DNA of 64,000 bases from NCBI GenBank assembly GCA_019636735.1, contig JAHBWY010000002.1, forward strand, positions 310,001-374,000, read 5' to 3'. Shown here piece after piece: positions 1 through 8,768 of this stretch. Each line of letters opens with the position of its first letter. The first letter of the stretch is position 1. The stretch comes from Phycisphaeraceae bacterium. GTDB taxonomy: Bacteria; Planctomycetota; Phycisphaerae; Phycisphaerales; SM1A02. Below the pieces are notes generated by a model. That model was given only the letters and a program-made list of their open reading frames with translations, did not search any database and was not told the origin of the DNA. The translations under genes and the position numbers were made by a program.

Positions 1-172
1 CGAAGGGATCCGCCATGGCCACCTGGAGCCTGGCGCCGTCGAGACGGAGCGGGACAACGCGAAGTCGCACAGCCGTCTCAGCGGGAATCAACGCCATCGC
101 CTCTGGCTCGGCCGTCGGCGCCTTGTCAAACCATTCGATTCCGAGGAGGCCGCAGCGATCCTTGAGGGACAT
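1..172 (-). CDS. GspE/PilB-family secretion/pilus ATPase, N-terminal fragment cut by the window edge
   Basis: Reading leftward from an ATG at 172, the frame is open to the window edge (57 codons). The visible peptide ends with a stretch close to LIPAETAVRLRVVPLRLDG and then a LQVAMADPF motif. That pattern (a prolyl-glutamate helix, a VxPLRL strand and a VAMADP turn) is typical of the MshEN/T2SSE N-terminal domain of GspE, PilB and MshE ATPases, which drive type II secretion or type IV pilus assembly at the inner membrane. A GTG at 256 is in frame and would add 28 low-complexity residues. The ATP-binding domain lies outside the window, so the exact subfamily cannot be decided. The gene lies downstream of the secreted-protein gene that ends at 298 and on the same strand. 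Confidence 0.7.
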   Translation of the reverse strand, partial: MSLKDRCGLLGIEWFDKAPTAEPEAMALIPAETAVRLRVVPLRLDGARLQVAMADPF

Positions 173-297
173 CTCGCTCGCACCGGCTCCCGCTCGAAGA
201 GAGGTGAGATCGACACCCCTGGCGGCGCTGCCGTTGGTTGCACTGCTGCCGGTCACGGGCGTCTCTCGCGTTGTGAGGGGGTCCAGAGGAGTCGTCC

Positions 298-1554
298 TTA
301 CTCAATCGCCGTGGGTGGAATCGGTGCGGCATCATCGGCCCCGGCGCCGAGGTCTCCGCCGCCCTTCGGCATGGTGGTCACACCGCCGCCACCCGGAGTG
401 GCGGGTCCGAACTGCTTACCCAAGCCTTGAGCCGCATGCCGCTGTGCTCCGGGGAGATCAGCGTACTGCTCCGGCGTCAGGATGTGCTCAAGCTGCTGGC
501 GGTAGCGCTCGGCCAGATCCTGGCGCTTCCGACGCATCGCCTCGAGTTCCGGCGAACGGCCCTGTCGCTCGGCCGGAGCCGCCGCGCGACGCTTCGGCGC
601 CGCAGGCTCATCTCGCTTGACGACCGTAAGCATCTCCCGCGAGAGGCCCTCCCACTCCCGCTCCATCTCTCCCTTGAGCGAGGTGATCGAGGCGCGCTGC
701 TCCGGGGTGAGGTCGGCGATCTCAAGGGCCGCATCAAAGAGTCGAATGACGCTGTTGGGCGAGAAGACCTCGGGGAAGGCCCGCTGCATGGCGATGACGC
801 GGAAGCGGGGCCCCCAATCGGCGCCGAGCGCCGTAGAGATCTCCTCGATGCTGATCTCCTGCGCATCACGCAAGCGCACGCGTGCGGCCATGATCCGATC
901 CTGCAGTTCGGCCGCCCGCTGATGATCCATGGTGACCATGGCGTCCATCATCGGACCCATGTTCTCCTCTTCCCGCGCCTGGCGTTCGGTGAGCGCGCCA
1001 TCGATTCGGATCTCATACGCCTCGATCACCGGCTGGGCGGTGGCGCGGACCTCCGCGGGAGGCGCGAGGTCGTTGATGATGCCGATCAGGTTCACTCCCT
1101 CGCCGGAGATCTCCGACTGAGGCAGAAGCCGCTCGCGGCGAATGGCCCGCTCGAACGCAGGCCAGCGGTCAAGCTGCTGAGGGCTGAGCACGCTCTTCAT
1201 CGTTTCGGCAAAGCGGTTGTAGAGCTCCTGTCGCTCGCGGCTCCAGTTGTTCAATGGCCGGAGCAGCGCGGTCAGATCTTCCTTCGCCGCGCTGCCCGCA
1301 TCCTGCATCTGGGCCCGGACCTTCTCGATGCCTGCGGCAAAGGAGGCCATGTAGTCCTCGAGCAGCATGTCGACGATGGGACGCTGGGTCTCATCGAGAT
1401 CGAGGATCGCCACCATCAGCGGCATGTCCCGCTGCATGATGTAGGGCTCGAAGGCCTGCACCATCAGGCTGCGGCTTCCGAACTGGGCGTGCGAGAGCGG
1501 GGAGGCAACGATGGCCCCCGCAACGATGAGCGCGGCGAAGAGTGAATGCTTCAT
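298..1554 (-). CDS. Secreted helical protein of unknown function with Spy/CpxP-like motifs
   Basis: A 418-residue protein with a clear signal peptide (a Lys near the N-terminus, a hydrophobic core of about 15 residues, and an SHAQ-type cleavage site near residue 24). The mature part is charged and mostly helical, with several LTPEQ/LSPQQ-like turns (SVLSPQQLDRW, LTPEQRASI, ILTPEQYADL), which resemble the LTxxQ motifs of small periplasmic Spy/CpxP proteins, although this protein is much longer. The C-terminal 40 residues are Gly/Pro-rich. The start is supported by AAGGAG six bases upstream of the ATG. No enzymatic motif is visible. I do not recognise a named family, and the Spy-like comparison is only motif resemblance. 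Confidence 0.8.
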   Translation of the reverse strand: MKHSLFAALIVAGAIVASPLSHAQFGSRSLMVQAFEPYIMQRDMPLMVAILDLDETQRPIVDMLLEDYMASFAAGIEKVRAQMQDAGSAAKEDLTALLRPLNNWSRERQELYNRFAETMKSVLSPQQLDRWPAFERAIRRERLLPQSEISGEGVNLIGIINDLAPPAEVRATAQPVIEAYEIRIDGALTERQAREEENMGPMMDAMVTMDHQRAAELQDRIMAARVRLRDAQEISIEEISTALGADWGPRFRVIAMQRAFPEVFSPNSVIRLFDAALEIADLTPEQRASITSLKGEMEREWEGLSREMLTVVKRDEPAAPKRRAAAPAERQGRSPELEAMRRKRQDLAERYRQQLEHILTPEQYADLPGAQRHAAQGLGKQFGPATPGGGGVTTMPKGGGDLGAGADDAAPIPPTAIE

Positions 1555-1950
1555 GTGTGACTCCTTGCGGACCTCCGTATGGGCACGATGAACGAACTGA
1601 GGCCGGGTTTATGGCAATCTCGCCCTCAAGATTGAGCGATCGGCGAGATCGGCGGCCGATTCGAGCGCATTCTCTCTGTTGGAGAGAAGATTCACGGACC
1701 TTGATCAATGAGGTCCTATAAAACAACTGCTGATGACACAGGAGTTGCTTCTGCCTTGCGCGTTCCGGGAAGGTGCTCGATCTCCTTGGACACAGGACTG
1801 GGCCTTTGAAGGAGGATGCACCGACGCCACGACACCACCGCAGATGCCGATCGCGGAGTCCGACGCCTGTACGCGGGCAGGCGCTCCATTCTGCCGATAC
1901 AATCCGTCGGTACTTGTTGGTTTCTACAGACCTTTTGTACCATGTGACCT
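1555..1950. other. Divergent intergenic region, 396 bp
   Basis: This region separates the minus-strand secreted-protein gene from the plus-strand abiE pair, so it should hold both promoters. No convincing gene is seen. A 7-bp hairpin TTCTCTC/GAGAGAA with a 5-base loop sits at 1670-1688 and would fall in the untranslated leader of the minus-strand gene. An AT-rich stretch including TATAAA lies near 1717, but no well-spaced -35 box accompanies it. Confidence 0.5.
1896..1941. promoter_or_regulatory. Imperfect inverted repeat just upstream of the AbiEi-type antitoxin gene
   Basis: GATACAA at 1896-1902 faces TTGTACC at 1935-1941 (6 of 7 positions complementary), and GGTAC at 1909-1913 faces GTACC at 1937-1941. 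The site ends 9 bases before the antitoxin start. AbiEi antitoxins are known to repress their own operon by binding inverted repeats upstream, so this is a candidate operator. The match is short and could be chance. Confidence 0.25.
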
Positions 1951-2550
1951 ATGGCCGGCCCGCCACGCCATCCTCTCGAGGCAGTCCGCGACCGTGGCGT
2001 GGTCCGGAGCCGGGACCTTGCCGCCCTTGGGATCACCCGGAACCGGCTGCGTGAACTAGTCGCTTCGGGCGACCTCCGACGGATCGCCCGCGGTGTCTAC
2101 GTCGCCGCCGACCATGATCTCACCGAGAAGCACTCGCTCGCCGTCGCATGCACCCTCGTTCCGCATGGAGTCGTCTGCCTGCTCTCGGCGCTCGTGTTCC
2201 ATGGCCTGACCGTCCAGAACCCATGGGAGGTCTGGCTGGCGATCGACCCCTGGGCACGCAAGCCGGCACAGAGCTCCCCGCCACTGCGGATCGTCCGCTT
2301 CTCCGGCGAGGCGCTCACGCACGGCGTCGAGACGCACGAAGTCGAAGGCGCGACGGTCAAGGTCTACTCCGTCGCCAAGACCATCGCAGACCTCTTCAAG
2401 TACCGGAACAAGGTGGGACTCGATGTCGCGCTTGAGGCACTTCGCGAGGCGGTTCGCTCTCGTCGGGTGACCATGGACGAAGTCCTCCGCGCCGCCAAAG
2501 TGTGTCGGGTCGAGAAGGTGATGCGTCCGTACCTCGAGGGGCTGCAATGA
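1951..2550 (+). CDS. AbiEi-family antitoxin of a type IV toxin-antitoxin system
   Basis: A 199-residue protein with the AbiEi layout: an N-terminal winged-helix segment (residues about 10-50, including SRDLAALGITRNRLRELV and a basic wing ending RRIARGVY), followed by the AbiEi C-terminal domain with the characteristic SVAKTIADLFKYRNKVGLDVALEAL stretch spread over residues about 130-160. AbiEi proteins neutralise the AbiEii nucleotidyltransferase without binding it stably and also repress their operon. The stop codon overlaps the start of the next gene (ATGA), so the pair is translationally coupled. No strong ribosome-binding site precedes the ATG. Family assignment is confident. A role in phage abortive infection is family knowledge and not shown here. 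Confidence 0.9.
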   Translation: MAGPPRHPLEAVRDRGVVRSRDLAALGITRNRLRELVASGDLRRIARGVYVAADHDLTEKHSLAVACTLVPHGVVCLLSALVFHGLTVQNPWEVWLAIDPWARKPAQSSPPLRIVRFSGEALTHGVETHEVEGATVKVYSVAKTIADLFKYRNKVGLDVALEALREAVRSRRVTMDEVLRAAKVCRVEKVMRPYLEGLQ

Positions 2551-3461
2551 CGCGCCCGCTTCGTGATATCAGCGCGTCGGTCAAGCAGCGGCTTCTCAAC
2601 CTCTCGCACGAACGCGGCGAGGAGTTCGAGCAGGTGCTCGTGCGCTCGGTCGCCGAGCGATTTCTCTACCGACTTTCGAAGTCGATGCACGCGGGATCGT
2701 TCCTCCTCAAGGGCGCCATGCTCTTCGTGGCGTGGGAGGGCATGCCGCACCGTGTGACGCGCGACATCGACCTCCTCGGGTTCGGTGACGACTCGCTCGA
2801 GCGCATGACCGCCGTCATGCGAGAAGTTGCCGCGACCGCCGTCGAAGACGATGGTCTCATCTTCGATGTCGAGAGCGTGCAGGCTGCCGAGATCCGAACG
2901 ATCCAGGACTACGGCGGCGTTCGCGTCAGCGCTGTGGCAACTCTCGGAAAGGCACGCATCCGACTCCAGGTCGATGTGGGCTTCGGCGATGCCGTGACTC
3001 CCGGGCCCGAAGACATCGAGTTTCCGACGCTCATCGATCTGCCGCGAGCCCGCCTGCGTGCCTACCCCGTCGAAACCGTCGTCACCGAGAAGGCCCTCGG
3101 GATGGTTGAGCGGGGACTCCTCAACTCGCGGATGAAGGATTACTTCGATCTGCTCCATCTCTCACGTACCCGGACTCTCGATGCATGTGGGCTGACGGGT
3201 GCGCTTGCGGCCACAGCAACCCGGCGCAATGTGCCGATTCCCGCAGGACCGGTCGCCGGGCTCAGCCCTGAGTTCGCGACGGACCCGACGAAGCAGGCCC
3301 AATGGCAGGCCTTCTGCCGGCGGCTGCGATCTGGCCAGCCGGTCGATCAGCTGCCCACGGTCGTCACCGCGCTCGCGGCGTTTCTCGGGCCGGTCTTCGA
3401 AGCGGTCGCCGATGGCAGGCAGGCCACTGGGAGTTGGCCTTGCGGCGGGCCGTGGGGTTGA
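2547..3461 (+). CDS. AbiEii-family nucleotidyltransferase toxin
   Basis: A 304-residue protein beginning at the ATG inside the ATGA overlap with the antitoxin stop. It carries the nucleotidyltransferase signature of the AbiEii/AbiGii family: a KGAMLF segment (residues about 52-57) followed by HRVTRDIDLLG, whose DxD pair is the predicted metal-binding site, and a later RMKDYFDLL segment typical of the family. AbiEii toxins transfer nucleotides, reported for relatives as GTP-dependent or tRNA-modifying, and arrest growth. The last 60 residues are less conserved in appearance. The gene ends 124 bases before the convergent CoA-transferase gene, at the position where a CoA-transferase beta subunit would often lie. 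Confidence 0.9.
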   Translation: MTRPLRDISASVKQRLLNLSHERGEEFEQVLVRSVAERFLYRLSKSMHAGSFLLKGAMLFVAWEGMPHRVTRDIDLLGFGDDSLERMTAVMREVAATAVEDDGLIFDVESVQAAEIRTIQDYGGVRVSAVATLGKARIRLQVDVGFGDAVTPGPEDIEFPTLIDLPRARLRAYPVETVVTEKALGMVERGLLNSRMKDYFDLLHLSRTRTLDACGLTGALAATATRRNVPIPAGPVAGLSPEFATDPTKQAQWQAFCRRLRSGQPVDQLPTVVTALAAFLGPVFEAVADGRQATGSWPCGGPWG

Positions 3462-3569
3462 TCGGTTCGGCAGCCCTCGGTGGCATCCGCGGTCCTCAGT
3501 GCAGAGCGCGCTGCGCCGGGCGCTGCGCGCTGCGCCGAACTCGCGTGATCTCCGGGAGATTCGCCAAGC

Positions 3570-3595
3570 GCCCGGGGGTTCGAATCACCCCGGGC
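3570..3595. terminator. GC-rich hairpin between convergent abiEii-type toxin and CoA-transferase genes
   Basis: A perfect 8-bp stem, GCCCGGGG paired with CCCCGGGC around a 10-base loop, spans the stop codon of the CoA-transferase gene. It sits where two converging transcripts would end. No T-run follows on either strand, so a classical intrinsic terminator is not proven. It may act as a Rho-independent-like pause or an RNA-end stabiliser. Confidence 0.4.
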
Positions 3596-4286
3596 GGGTG
3601 GTCCGCTGTTCGATGCGCTTCTCCGACACGGTCTTCACGATCCGCTGGACGAAGATGCCCGGCGTGTGGACCTGGTCGGGGTCTATCGAGCCGATCGGGA
3701 CGATCTCCTCGACCTCGGCGATCGTGAGGCGCCCCGCGGTCGCAATCATCGGATTGAAGTTCCGAGCCGTCCGGCGGTAGATCAGATTCCCGCACTCGTC
3801 GGCCTTCCACGCCTTCACAAGCGCAAGATCCGCAACGATGCCGCGCTCAAGCACGAAGGTCTCACCATCGAAGACCTCCGTGGGCTTGCCGGCGGCAACG
3901 GGAGTGCCGACGCCGGTGCGCGTGTAGAAGCCCGCGATTCCAGCACCGCCTGCGCGAAGGCGCTCGGCAAGGGTGCCCTGCGGCGTGAACTCAACTTCAA
4001 GTTCGCCGCACATGAACTGCCGCTCGAACTCGGCGTTCTCACCCACATAGCTCGACACCATCTTGCGAACCTGGCGCGTCTGGAGCAGGAGCCCAAGGCC
4101 CCAGTCATCGACGCCCGCGTTGTTGCTCACGCACACGAGGTCCTTCGCGCCGCTGTCCCGGAGGGCGATGATCAATTGCTCGGGGATTCCGCAGAGCCCG
4201 AAGCCGCCGACCGCGATGGTCATGCCATCCTTGACGACGCCGCGAAGGGCTTCGGAAGCACTCGGATAGACCTTATGTGTCGCCAT
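3585..4286 (-). CDS. scoA: 3-oxoacid CoA-transferase subunit A (alpha)
   Basis: A 233-residue protein matching the usual length of the alpha subunit of succinyl-CoA:3-ketoacid (or acetate) CoA-transferase. The [13 protein letters not shown] motif at residues about 27-39 is the family signature, and the [36 protein letters not shown] and [10 protein letters not shown] segments are also typical. The enzyme moves CoA between succinate (or acetate) and a 3-oxoacid; the active-site glutamate is on the beta subunit. No beta subunit gene is present on either side: the abiE-like pair lies downstream and a sigma factor upstream. The subunit therefore needs a partner from elsewhere, or the locus has been disrupted. 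Confidence 0.93.
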   Translation of the reverse strand: MATHKVYPSASEALRGVVKDGMTIAVGGFGLCGIPEQLIIALRDSGAKDLVCVSNNAGVDDWGLGLLLQTRQVRKMVSSYVGENAEFERQFMCGELEVEFTPQGTLAERLRAGGAGIAGFYTRTGVGTPVAAGKPTEVFDGETFVLERGIVADLALVKAWKADECGNLIYRRTARNFNPMIATAGRLTIAEVEEIVPIGSIDPDQVHTPGIFVQRIVKTVSEKRIEQRTTRPG

Positions 4287-4369
4287 GGCCGCGAGTGTAG
4301 CGGCGGCGCAAGCGGATTCGTGATCGACAGAGGAGCCCTGTTCAGCCCGGCCTTCCGCAGGCCCACCGA

Positions 4370-5398
4370 TCAGTTCTCGCTCGGCTTGGGAGGATCCGCG
4401 CGAAGTTCGTCGAGGGCGAGCCGGATCTTCTCCAGCGCCTTGTTCTGGATCTGGCGAACGCGCTCCTTGGTCACGCCGATGATCTGGCCGACCTGATCGA
4501 GCGTGAGGCCCGGGCGATCCCGCTGCGGATCGAGGCCGAATCGATGAACGATGACCGTCCGCTCGATCTCAGTGAGATCGCAGGCGTTGCTCATGACCAC
4601 ATGGCGGACTTCGGCCGCGGAGTCGCGCTCGTCGGTGGCGCGAACCGTCTCCAGATGGTTCGACTTCTCGAACTGTGGGTCAAACTCGCTCGGGAATCGC
4701 TGGCGGTACTTGCTCAGCTTCATGCCCTGGCGACTGAACGCCTTGATGATGGCGCGGCAGGCATAAGTGGAGAACTTGAAGCCGCGACCGCAGTCGAACT
4801 TGTCGACGCTGCGCATCAGGGCCATGTTCCCCTCGCTGATGAGATCGGCGAAGTCCACCTCGCTCATGCGAGTTCGCTTGGCCATCGCCAGGACGAGCGC
4901 GAGATTCGTCTCGGCGATCTGCTCGCGGTAGCGCTTGGCGACGCGATACCAGCGAAGCACCTCGCGAGCCGTGGTCACATCGGGGAGGGCACCATCGAGA
5001 CGCTTCTGCATCTCCGAGATGCGCCAGCGGGCGTAGTTGTACTGAAGGAACAGCACGCGCTCCTGCGCACCGGTGAGCAGGACCGACCCCGGGCTTCGCT
5101 GGGAACGGCTTCGCGAACGATCGCCTGGAACAAGGCTGTCAAGCAGCGGGCGATACCAGGAGACATCGGGCCGCTGGATGTTCGGGGCCTGCTCGTAGAT
5201 GGTCCGCTCCGCGTCGCGCTTGCGAAACTCGGGAGAGTCGATGTAGTCCATCGGCTCCGAGAGGATCTCACGAAGGAGCCGCTCCTCCTCGCGGGAGAGG
5301 GCGGGGCTATCGGCGCGGTCGGCGGCGCGGCGAGCCACAATGGCACGCTGTCGGCGACGCAGGCGATCGAGCGGGGAGTTGGATCCAAGCACGGACAT
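4370..5398 (-). CDS. RNA polymerase sigma factor, sigma-70 family (group 1/2-like)
   Basis: A 342-residue sigma factor. Region 2 contains [17 protein letters not shown] and a [11 protein letters not shown] -10-recognition segment. Region 4 ends with [21 protein letters not shown], a helix-turn-helix for the -35 element. The N-terminal 120 residues are charged and Arg-rich, without a full region 1.1. Region 2.3/2.4 lacks the usual tryptophan dyad (ACRAIIKAF in place of the more common ATWWIRQAI), which suggests an alternative rather than housekeeping factor. The ATG at 5398 is preferred over a GTG nine bases upstream because AAGGTGG lies five bases before it. The factor is 83 bp upstream of scoA on the same strand but unlikely to be functionally linked. 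Confidence 0.9.
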   Translation of the reverse strand: MSVLGSNSPLDRLRRRQRAIVARRAADRADSPALSREEERLLREILSEPMDYIDSPEFRKRDAERTIYEQAPNIQRPDVSWYRPLLDSLVPGDRSRSRSQRSPGSVLLTGAQERVLFLQYNYARWRISEMQKRLDGALPDVTTAREVLRWYRVAKRYREQIAETNLALVLAMAKRTRMSEVDFADLISEGNMALMRSVDKFDCGRGFKFSTYACRAIIKAFSRQGMKLSKYRQRFPSEFDPQFEKSNHLETVRATDERDSAAEVRHVVMSNACDLTEIERTVIVHRFGLDPQRDRPGLTLDQVGQIIGVTKERVRQIQNKALEKIRLALDELRADPPKPSEN

Positions 5399-5879
5399 CG
5401 TGTCCACCTTGAGGTGACTTCGACCTCATCCTGAAGTTGCCGCCAGAAACGGGGCGGGGCCTGCGGTTTCGCTACCGCTGTTACCAGTGGAGTACGGGGG
5501 GAGTTCGCCTTGCGTTGAATCGGGGACGCAAAATCGGCGACGGTTTGCGCATGGGGCCGCCCCGACGGTCAGCAAGCGGCCGTGGAATCACGAGATGGGG
5601 CCATCCCGGAGATCCCCCGGTTATCGCTCGGTGTGCGGGACCTTTCGGCGGGGTCGATTCAACCTCAGACTTCCGGCCCAGCTCGGCCGATCGAAATGGC
5701 CGACCCGAAGTGTGCTTCACAACCCCGTTTCGCCGAGAGCGAGCCACAAGGACTCGAGCCGGTGCGAGTGGCCCACAAGGAGCAGTCGACGCGGGCTTCT
5801 GGGAAGCCGCTGATCGAATCTCGATGCGGTGCTGCGAAGCCGGAACCGGTCGATGGCTGCGGGGCTTTCGAGGAGTCTC
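5399..5879. other. Intergenic region without a convincing gene, 481 bp
   Basis: The region lies between ndk and the sigma factor gene, both on the minus strand, so it holds the leader and promoter of the sigma factor. Open frames exist on both strands, but they lack recognisable domains and ribosome-binding sites. A long or regulated leader for the sigma factor is possible. I see no clear promoter hexamers. Confidence 0.5.
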
Positions 5880-6350
5880 TTACTCGGGCTTGCCGCTCGA
5901 GTGGTCGTAGATCCAGGCGTCGACGGCGCGGGCGTGCTCGATGACTTCGCCCGGCTTGAAGAAGAGCGAAAGCTCTCGAGCTGCGGCTTCGGGCCCGTCG
6001 CTGCCGTGAATCAGGTTGAAGCTGTTGCTGACGCCGAAGTCACCGCGAATGGTGCCGGCGGCCGCCTTGCTGCCGAAGGTCGCTCCCATCATGCCGCGGG
6101 CAACGGTGATCGCGTTCATGCCGCGGAGGGCGAGGACCAGAACGGGGGCGCTCGTCATGAATCGCACGAGCCCCGCGTAGAAGGGCTTGCCGACATGGTC
6201 CTTGTAGTGCTGGGCCGCCAGATCCGGCGAGATCTGCATGAGCTTGCAGCCGACGACCTGAAGTCCCTTCTCCTCGAAGCGGGTGAGGATGCGGCCCACG
6301 AGTCCGCGCTGGAGGGCGTCAGGTTTCAGGATGATCAGCGTCGTTTCCAC
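5880..6350 (-). CDS. ndk: Nucleoside-diphosphate kinase
   Basis: A 156-residue enzyme that transfers the gamma phosphate from ATP to other nucleoside diphosphates through a phosphohistidine. The catalytic histidine is His115 in the NLIHGSDG motif. The N-terminal ETTLIILKPDALQRGLVGRI segment and the FYAGLVRFMTSAPVL stretch are standard. Translation is assigned to a GTG at 6350 because GGGAGA lies five bases upstream and the family begins exactly here. An upstream in-frame extension would be non-homologous. The gene is a little longer than the usual 140-150 residues owing to a short C-terminal extension. Confidence 0.95.
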   Translation of the reverse strand: METTLIILKPDALQRGLVGRILTRFEEKGLQVVGCKLMQISPDLAAQHYKDHVGKPFYAGLVRFMTSAPVLVLALRGMNAITVARGMMGATFGSKAAAGTIRGDFGVSNSFNLIHGSDGPEAAARELSLFFKPGEVIEHARAVDAWIYDHSSGKPE

Positions 6351-6387
6351 GGTCGTCTCCCAGTGCGGGGTCTCCTTCTCACCGCAA

Positions 6388-6404
6388 CCACGGCCCCGCC
6401 GTGG
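6388..6404. promoter_or_regulatory. Perfect palindrome in the ndk/top6B divergent region
   Basis: CCACGGC and GCCGTGG form a perfect 7-bp inverted repeat around CCC, about 38 bases before the ndk start and about 130 bases before top6B. It could be an operator for either divergent gene or a hairpin in the ndk leader. Function is unknown. Confidence 0.35.
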
Positions 6405-6521
6405 AGTGAGAAGGGCGGAAAGGATAGCGACGACGCGAGCTTCGTGCCGATGGCGGATCCTGAAAGGGCGTGAGGTCTGGCCCGGCGCGCAAGCGATCGG
6501 GTACTTTTCGCCGAGGTTCGC

Positions 6522-6532
6522 AGGAGGTGACC
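6522..6532 (+). promoter_or_regulatory. Strong ribosome-binding site fixing the top6B start
   Basis: AGGAGGTGA followed by two bases and ATG is the strongest Shine-Dalgarno match seen in the window. It fixes the start of top6B and rules out a 21-codon upstream extension. Confidence 0.85.
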
Positions 6533-8743
6533 ATGGGCGGCACGGAGGCGGCACTGCTCGACATGCCACAGGGAAGGTCCGATCGTTCGAAGCGGGAGTC
6601 GAAGCCGAAGGAGAGCAAGGCTCGCCGAGGCGCCAGCGCCGAGGAGATGGCGTCGCGCCAGCGCGACATCTCGGTCAGCGAGTTCTTCGCGAAGAACCGT
6701 CACCTTCTTGGATTCGACAATCCGCGCAAGGCGCTCCTGACCGCGGTGAAGGAGGCGGTCGACAATGCTCTCGACGCCTGTGAGGAGGCGGGCATTCTCC
6801 CGTCGATCGTGGTGGCCATCGAGGATCTCGAGCCCGGTCGTCCGGCGACGGCTCGCAGCGGGCGCTACCGCCTGACAGTCGTCGACAACGGCCCCGGCAT
6901 CGTGCGCAAGCAGGTCGAGAACATCTTCGGTCGCCTGCTCTATGGCTCGAAGTTCCATCGGCTGAAGATGTCGCGCGGGCAGCAGGGGATCGGGATTTCC
7001 GCGGCGGGCATGTATGGCCTCATCACCACGGGGCAGCCCATGGTGATCCACACGAAACCCGGACCCAAGGCGTCAGCCCATCACATCGAGCTGGCGATGA
7101 ACACGAAGACCAATCGAGCCGAGGTGACGGTCGATCGGGTCACCGACGACTTCCCGCCGAAGCGCTTGAGCACGGTCACCGCTGGAGCGAAGGCACTTGC
7201 CCGCTCTGGCACGCTGCTCGAGACGGGGGAGTTCGCCAGCGGCACCAGCGTCTCGATCGAACTCGAGGGGCGCTATCAGCGCGGACGCGGGAGCGTTGAG
7301 GAGTTCCTCGAACTGACCGCGATCGCCAATCCCCACGCGCGGATCGTGCTGATTCCACCAACGCGGGAGAGCGCCGCGGAAGAGGAGGATCTTGAGCCCA
7401 AGCTCCTGAAGGCCGCGCTGACGACACCAGCGGACACGGTGAGCGACGGGGTCGAGGTGCGCACGAGCGAGACGCTCGGCTGCGTGAACTATCCGCGGGC
7501 GGTGAATGAACTTCCCGCTGAGACGCGCGAGATCCAGCCGCATCCGCGCGGCATCGAGCTCGGCACGCTCCTCCAGATGCTCAAGGAGTACGAAGCCACC
7601 ACCAAGGGCTCGCTCTTCACCTTCCTTCAGGAGCGCTTCTGTCGGGTGAGTTCGGCAACGGCGGCGTCGATCTGCTCGGCGGTCGGAGTCACGAGTCGCA
7701 CGCGCATTTCGTCGGTCGATGCGCCGCTCGCCGAGGCGATCTACCGGGCCTTTCAGACGCAGCGTTTCCTGCCGCCACCGACCGATTGCCTCTCGCCGAT
7801 CGGCGTGCGACAGCTTCTCGCGGGCATGTTGAAGGGCGTCCGCGCCGAGTTCTACGCGGCGTCGAGTCGCGACGCCGAGGTCTATCGCGGTCGCCCGTTT
7901 CAGATCGAGGCGGCCATCGCCTTCGGTGGAGAACTCCCCGCCGATGAGAGCGCGCGGGTCATCCGATTTGCGAACCGGGTTCCGCTCCTCTTCCAGCAGA
8001 GCGCATGTTCCAGTTTCCGCGCTGTCGCGGAAACGGGATGGCGCAACTACGGTCTCCAGCAGCCGCGCGGCGGGCTTCCGGTGGGCCCGCTCGTGATCGC
8101 GATTCACATGGCGAGCGTCTGGGTGCCCTTCACCAGCGAGAGCAAGGAAGCCATCGCCGACTACGACGAGATCCGGAAGGAGATGAAGCTGGCTCTGATG
8201 GAGTGCGGCCGCAAGCTCGGGACCTATCTGCGCCGACGCCAGCGCATGGCGCGCGAGGGTGAGCGTCGCGATGTCTTCGAGCGCTACATCGGTGAGATTG
8301 TCCAGGCAGTCCACGCGATCAACGGCACCGATCCGAAGAAGCTCTTCGAGAAGCTCCAGGCGCAGGCCCGCGCACTCACCGCCGTGGCCGATCAGGTGCT
8401 CGACGAAGAGGGCCGGGTCCAGCGCGACGAGGAGGATCTTGACGCGTTGGATGGCGTCATCGTCGTGGCGTCGCCTTCGAGCCAGCCCGTCGTGACCGAC
8501 ACGCCGCCGAGTGGGGGAGCGAACGGAACGAAAGCGGTGAAGGGAACGAAGTCGGCGAAGGGAGCGAAGGTGGCGAAGCGGACGAGTGAGGCGAACGCCG
8601 CAACGGCAAAGGCTGCTGACGCGCCGGCTCGCCAGAGTCGCGGGGCGGCGGCGAAGGCACCGGTCAAGGACTCCACCCCTGCACCTCGCCTGCGCCGCAA
8701 GGCGGCCCGCGACGACGACGAGACGCTCTTCGCCGCGGAGTGA
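6533..8743 (+). CDS. top6B: DNA topoisomerase VI subunit B (GHKL ATPase) with a basic C-terminal tail
   Basis: A 736-residue ATPase subunit of type IIB topoisomerase VI, which opens and closes double-stranded DNA gates with ATP. The GHKL Bergerat fold is clear: KEAVDNALDA (Asn78 for Mg-ATP), VVDNGPGI, and the QQGIGISAAGMYG lid. The transducer domain follows, and EIRKEMKLALMECGRKL marks the late transducer helices. After about residue 655 the sequence changes to a Lys/Ala/Thr/Pro-rich tail of roughly 80 residues with KGTKSAKGAKVAK-type repeats, like a histone H1 tail, ending in an acidic DDDETLFAAE. The top6B-then-top6A order matches archaeal operons. Topoisomerase VI is mainly archaeal and plant, and only scattered in bacteria. 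Confidence 0.95.
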   Translation: MGGTEAALLDMPQGRSDRSKRESKPKESKARRGASAEEMASRQRDISVSEFFAKNRHLLGFDNPRKALLTAVKEAVDNALDACEEAGILPSIVVAIEDLEPGRPATARSGRYRLTVVDNGPGIVRKQVENIFGRLLYGSKFHRLKMSRGQQGIGISAAGMYGLITTGQPMVIHTKPGPKASAHHIELAMNTKTNRAEVTVDRVTDDFPPKRLSTVTAGAKALARSGTLLETGEFASGTSVSIELEGRYQRGRGSVEEFLELTAIANPHARIVLIPPTRESAAEEEDLEPKLLKAALTTPADTVSDGVEVRTSETLGCVNYPRAVNELPAETREIQPHPRGIELGTLLQMLKEYEATTKGSLFTFLQERFCRVSSATAASICSAVGVTSRTRISSVDAPLAEAIYRAFQTQRFLPPPTDCLSPIGVRQLLAGMLKGVRAEFYAASSRDAEVYRGRPFQIEAAIAFGGELPADESARVIRFANRVPLLFQQSACSSFRAVAETGWRNYGLQQPRGGLPVGPLVIAIHMASVWVPFTSESKEAIADYDEIRKEMKLALMECGRKLGTYLRRRQRMAREGERRDVFERYIGEIVQAVHAINGTDPKKLFEKLQAQARALTAVADQVLDEEGRVQRDEEDLDALDGVIVVASPSSQPVVTDTPPSGGANGTKAVKGTKSAKGAKVAKRTSEANAATAKAADAPARQSRGAAAKAPVKDSTPAPRLRRKAARDDDETLFAAE

Positions 8744-8768
8744 GCGATGGCGATCGCGGGAGTGGATA

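Noticed and set aside
3578-3590. GGTTCGAATCACCCC looks like a tRNA T-arm
   Set aside because: No acceptor, D or anticodon arms surround it. The match belongs to the GC-rich hairpin over the CoA-transferase stop.
5437-5910. Open frames in the gap between the sigma factor and ndk
   Set aside because: No ribosome-binding site, conserved motif or consistent codon bias; the frames overlap the real ndk end.
6470-6532. Upstream start for top6B
   Set aside because: A strong Shine-Dalgarno lies directly before the later ATG, and the extension has no homology.
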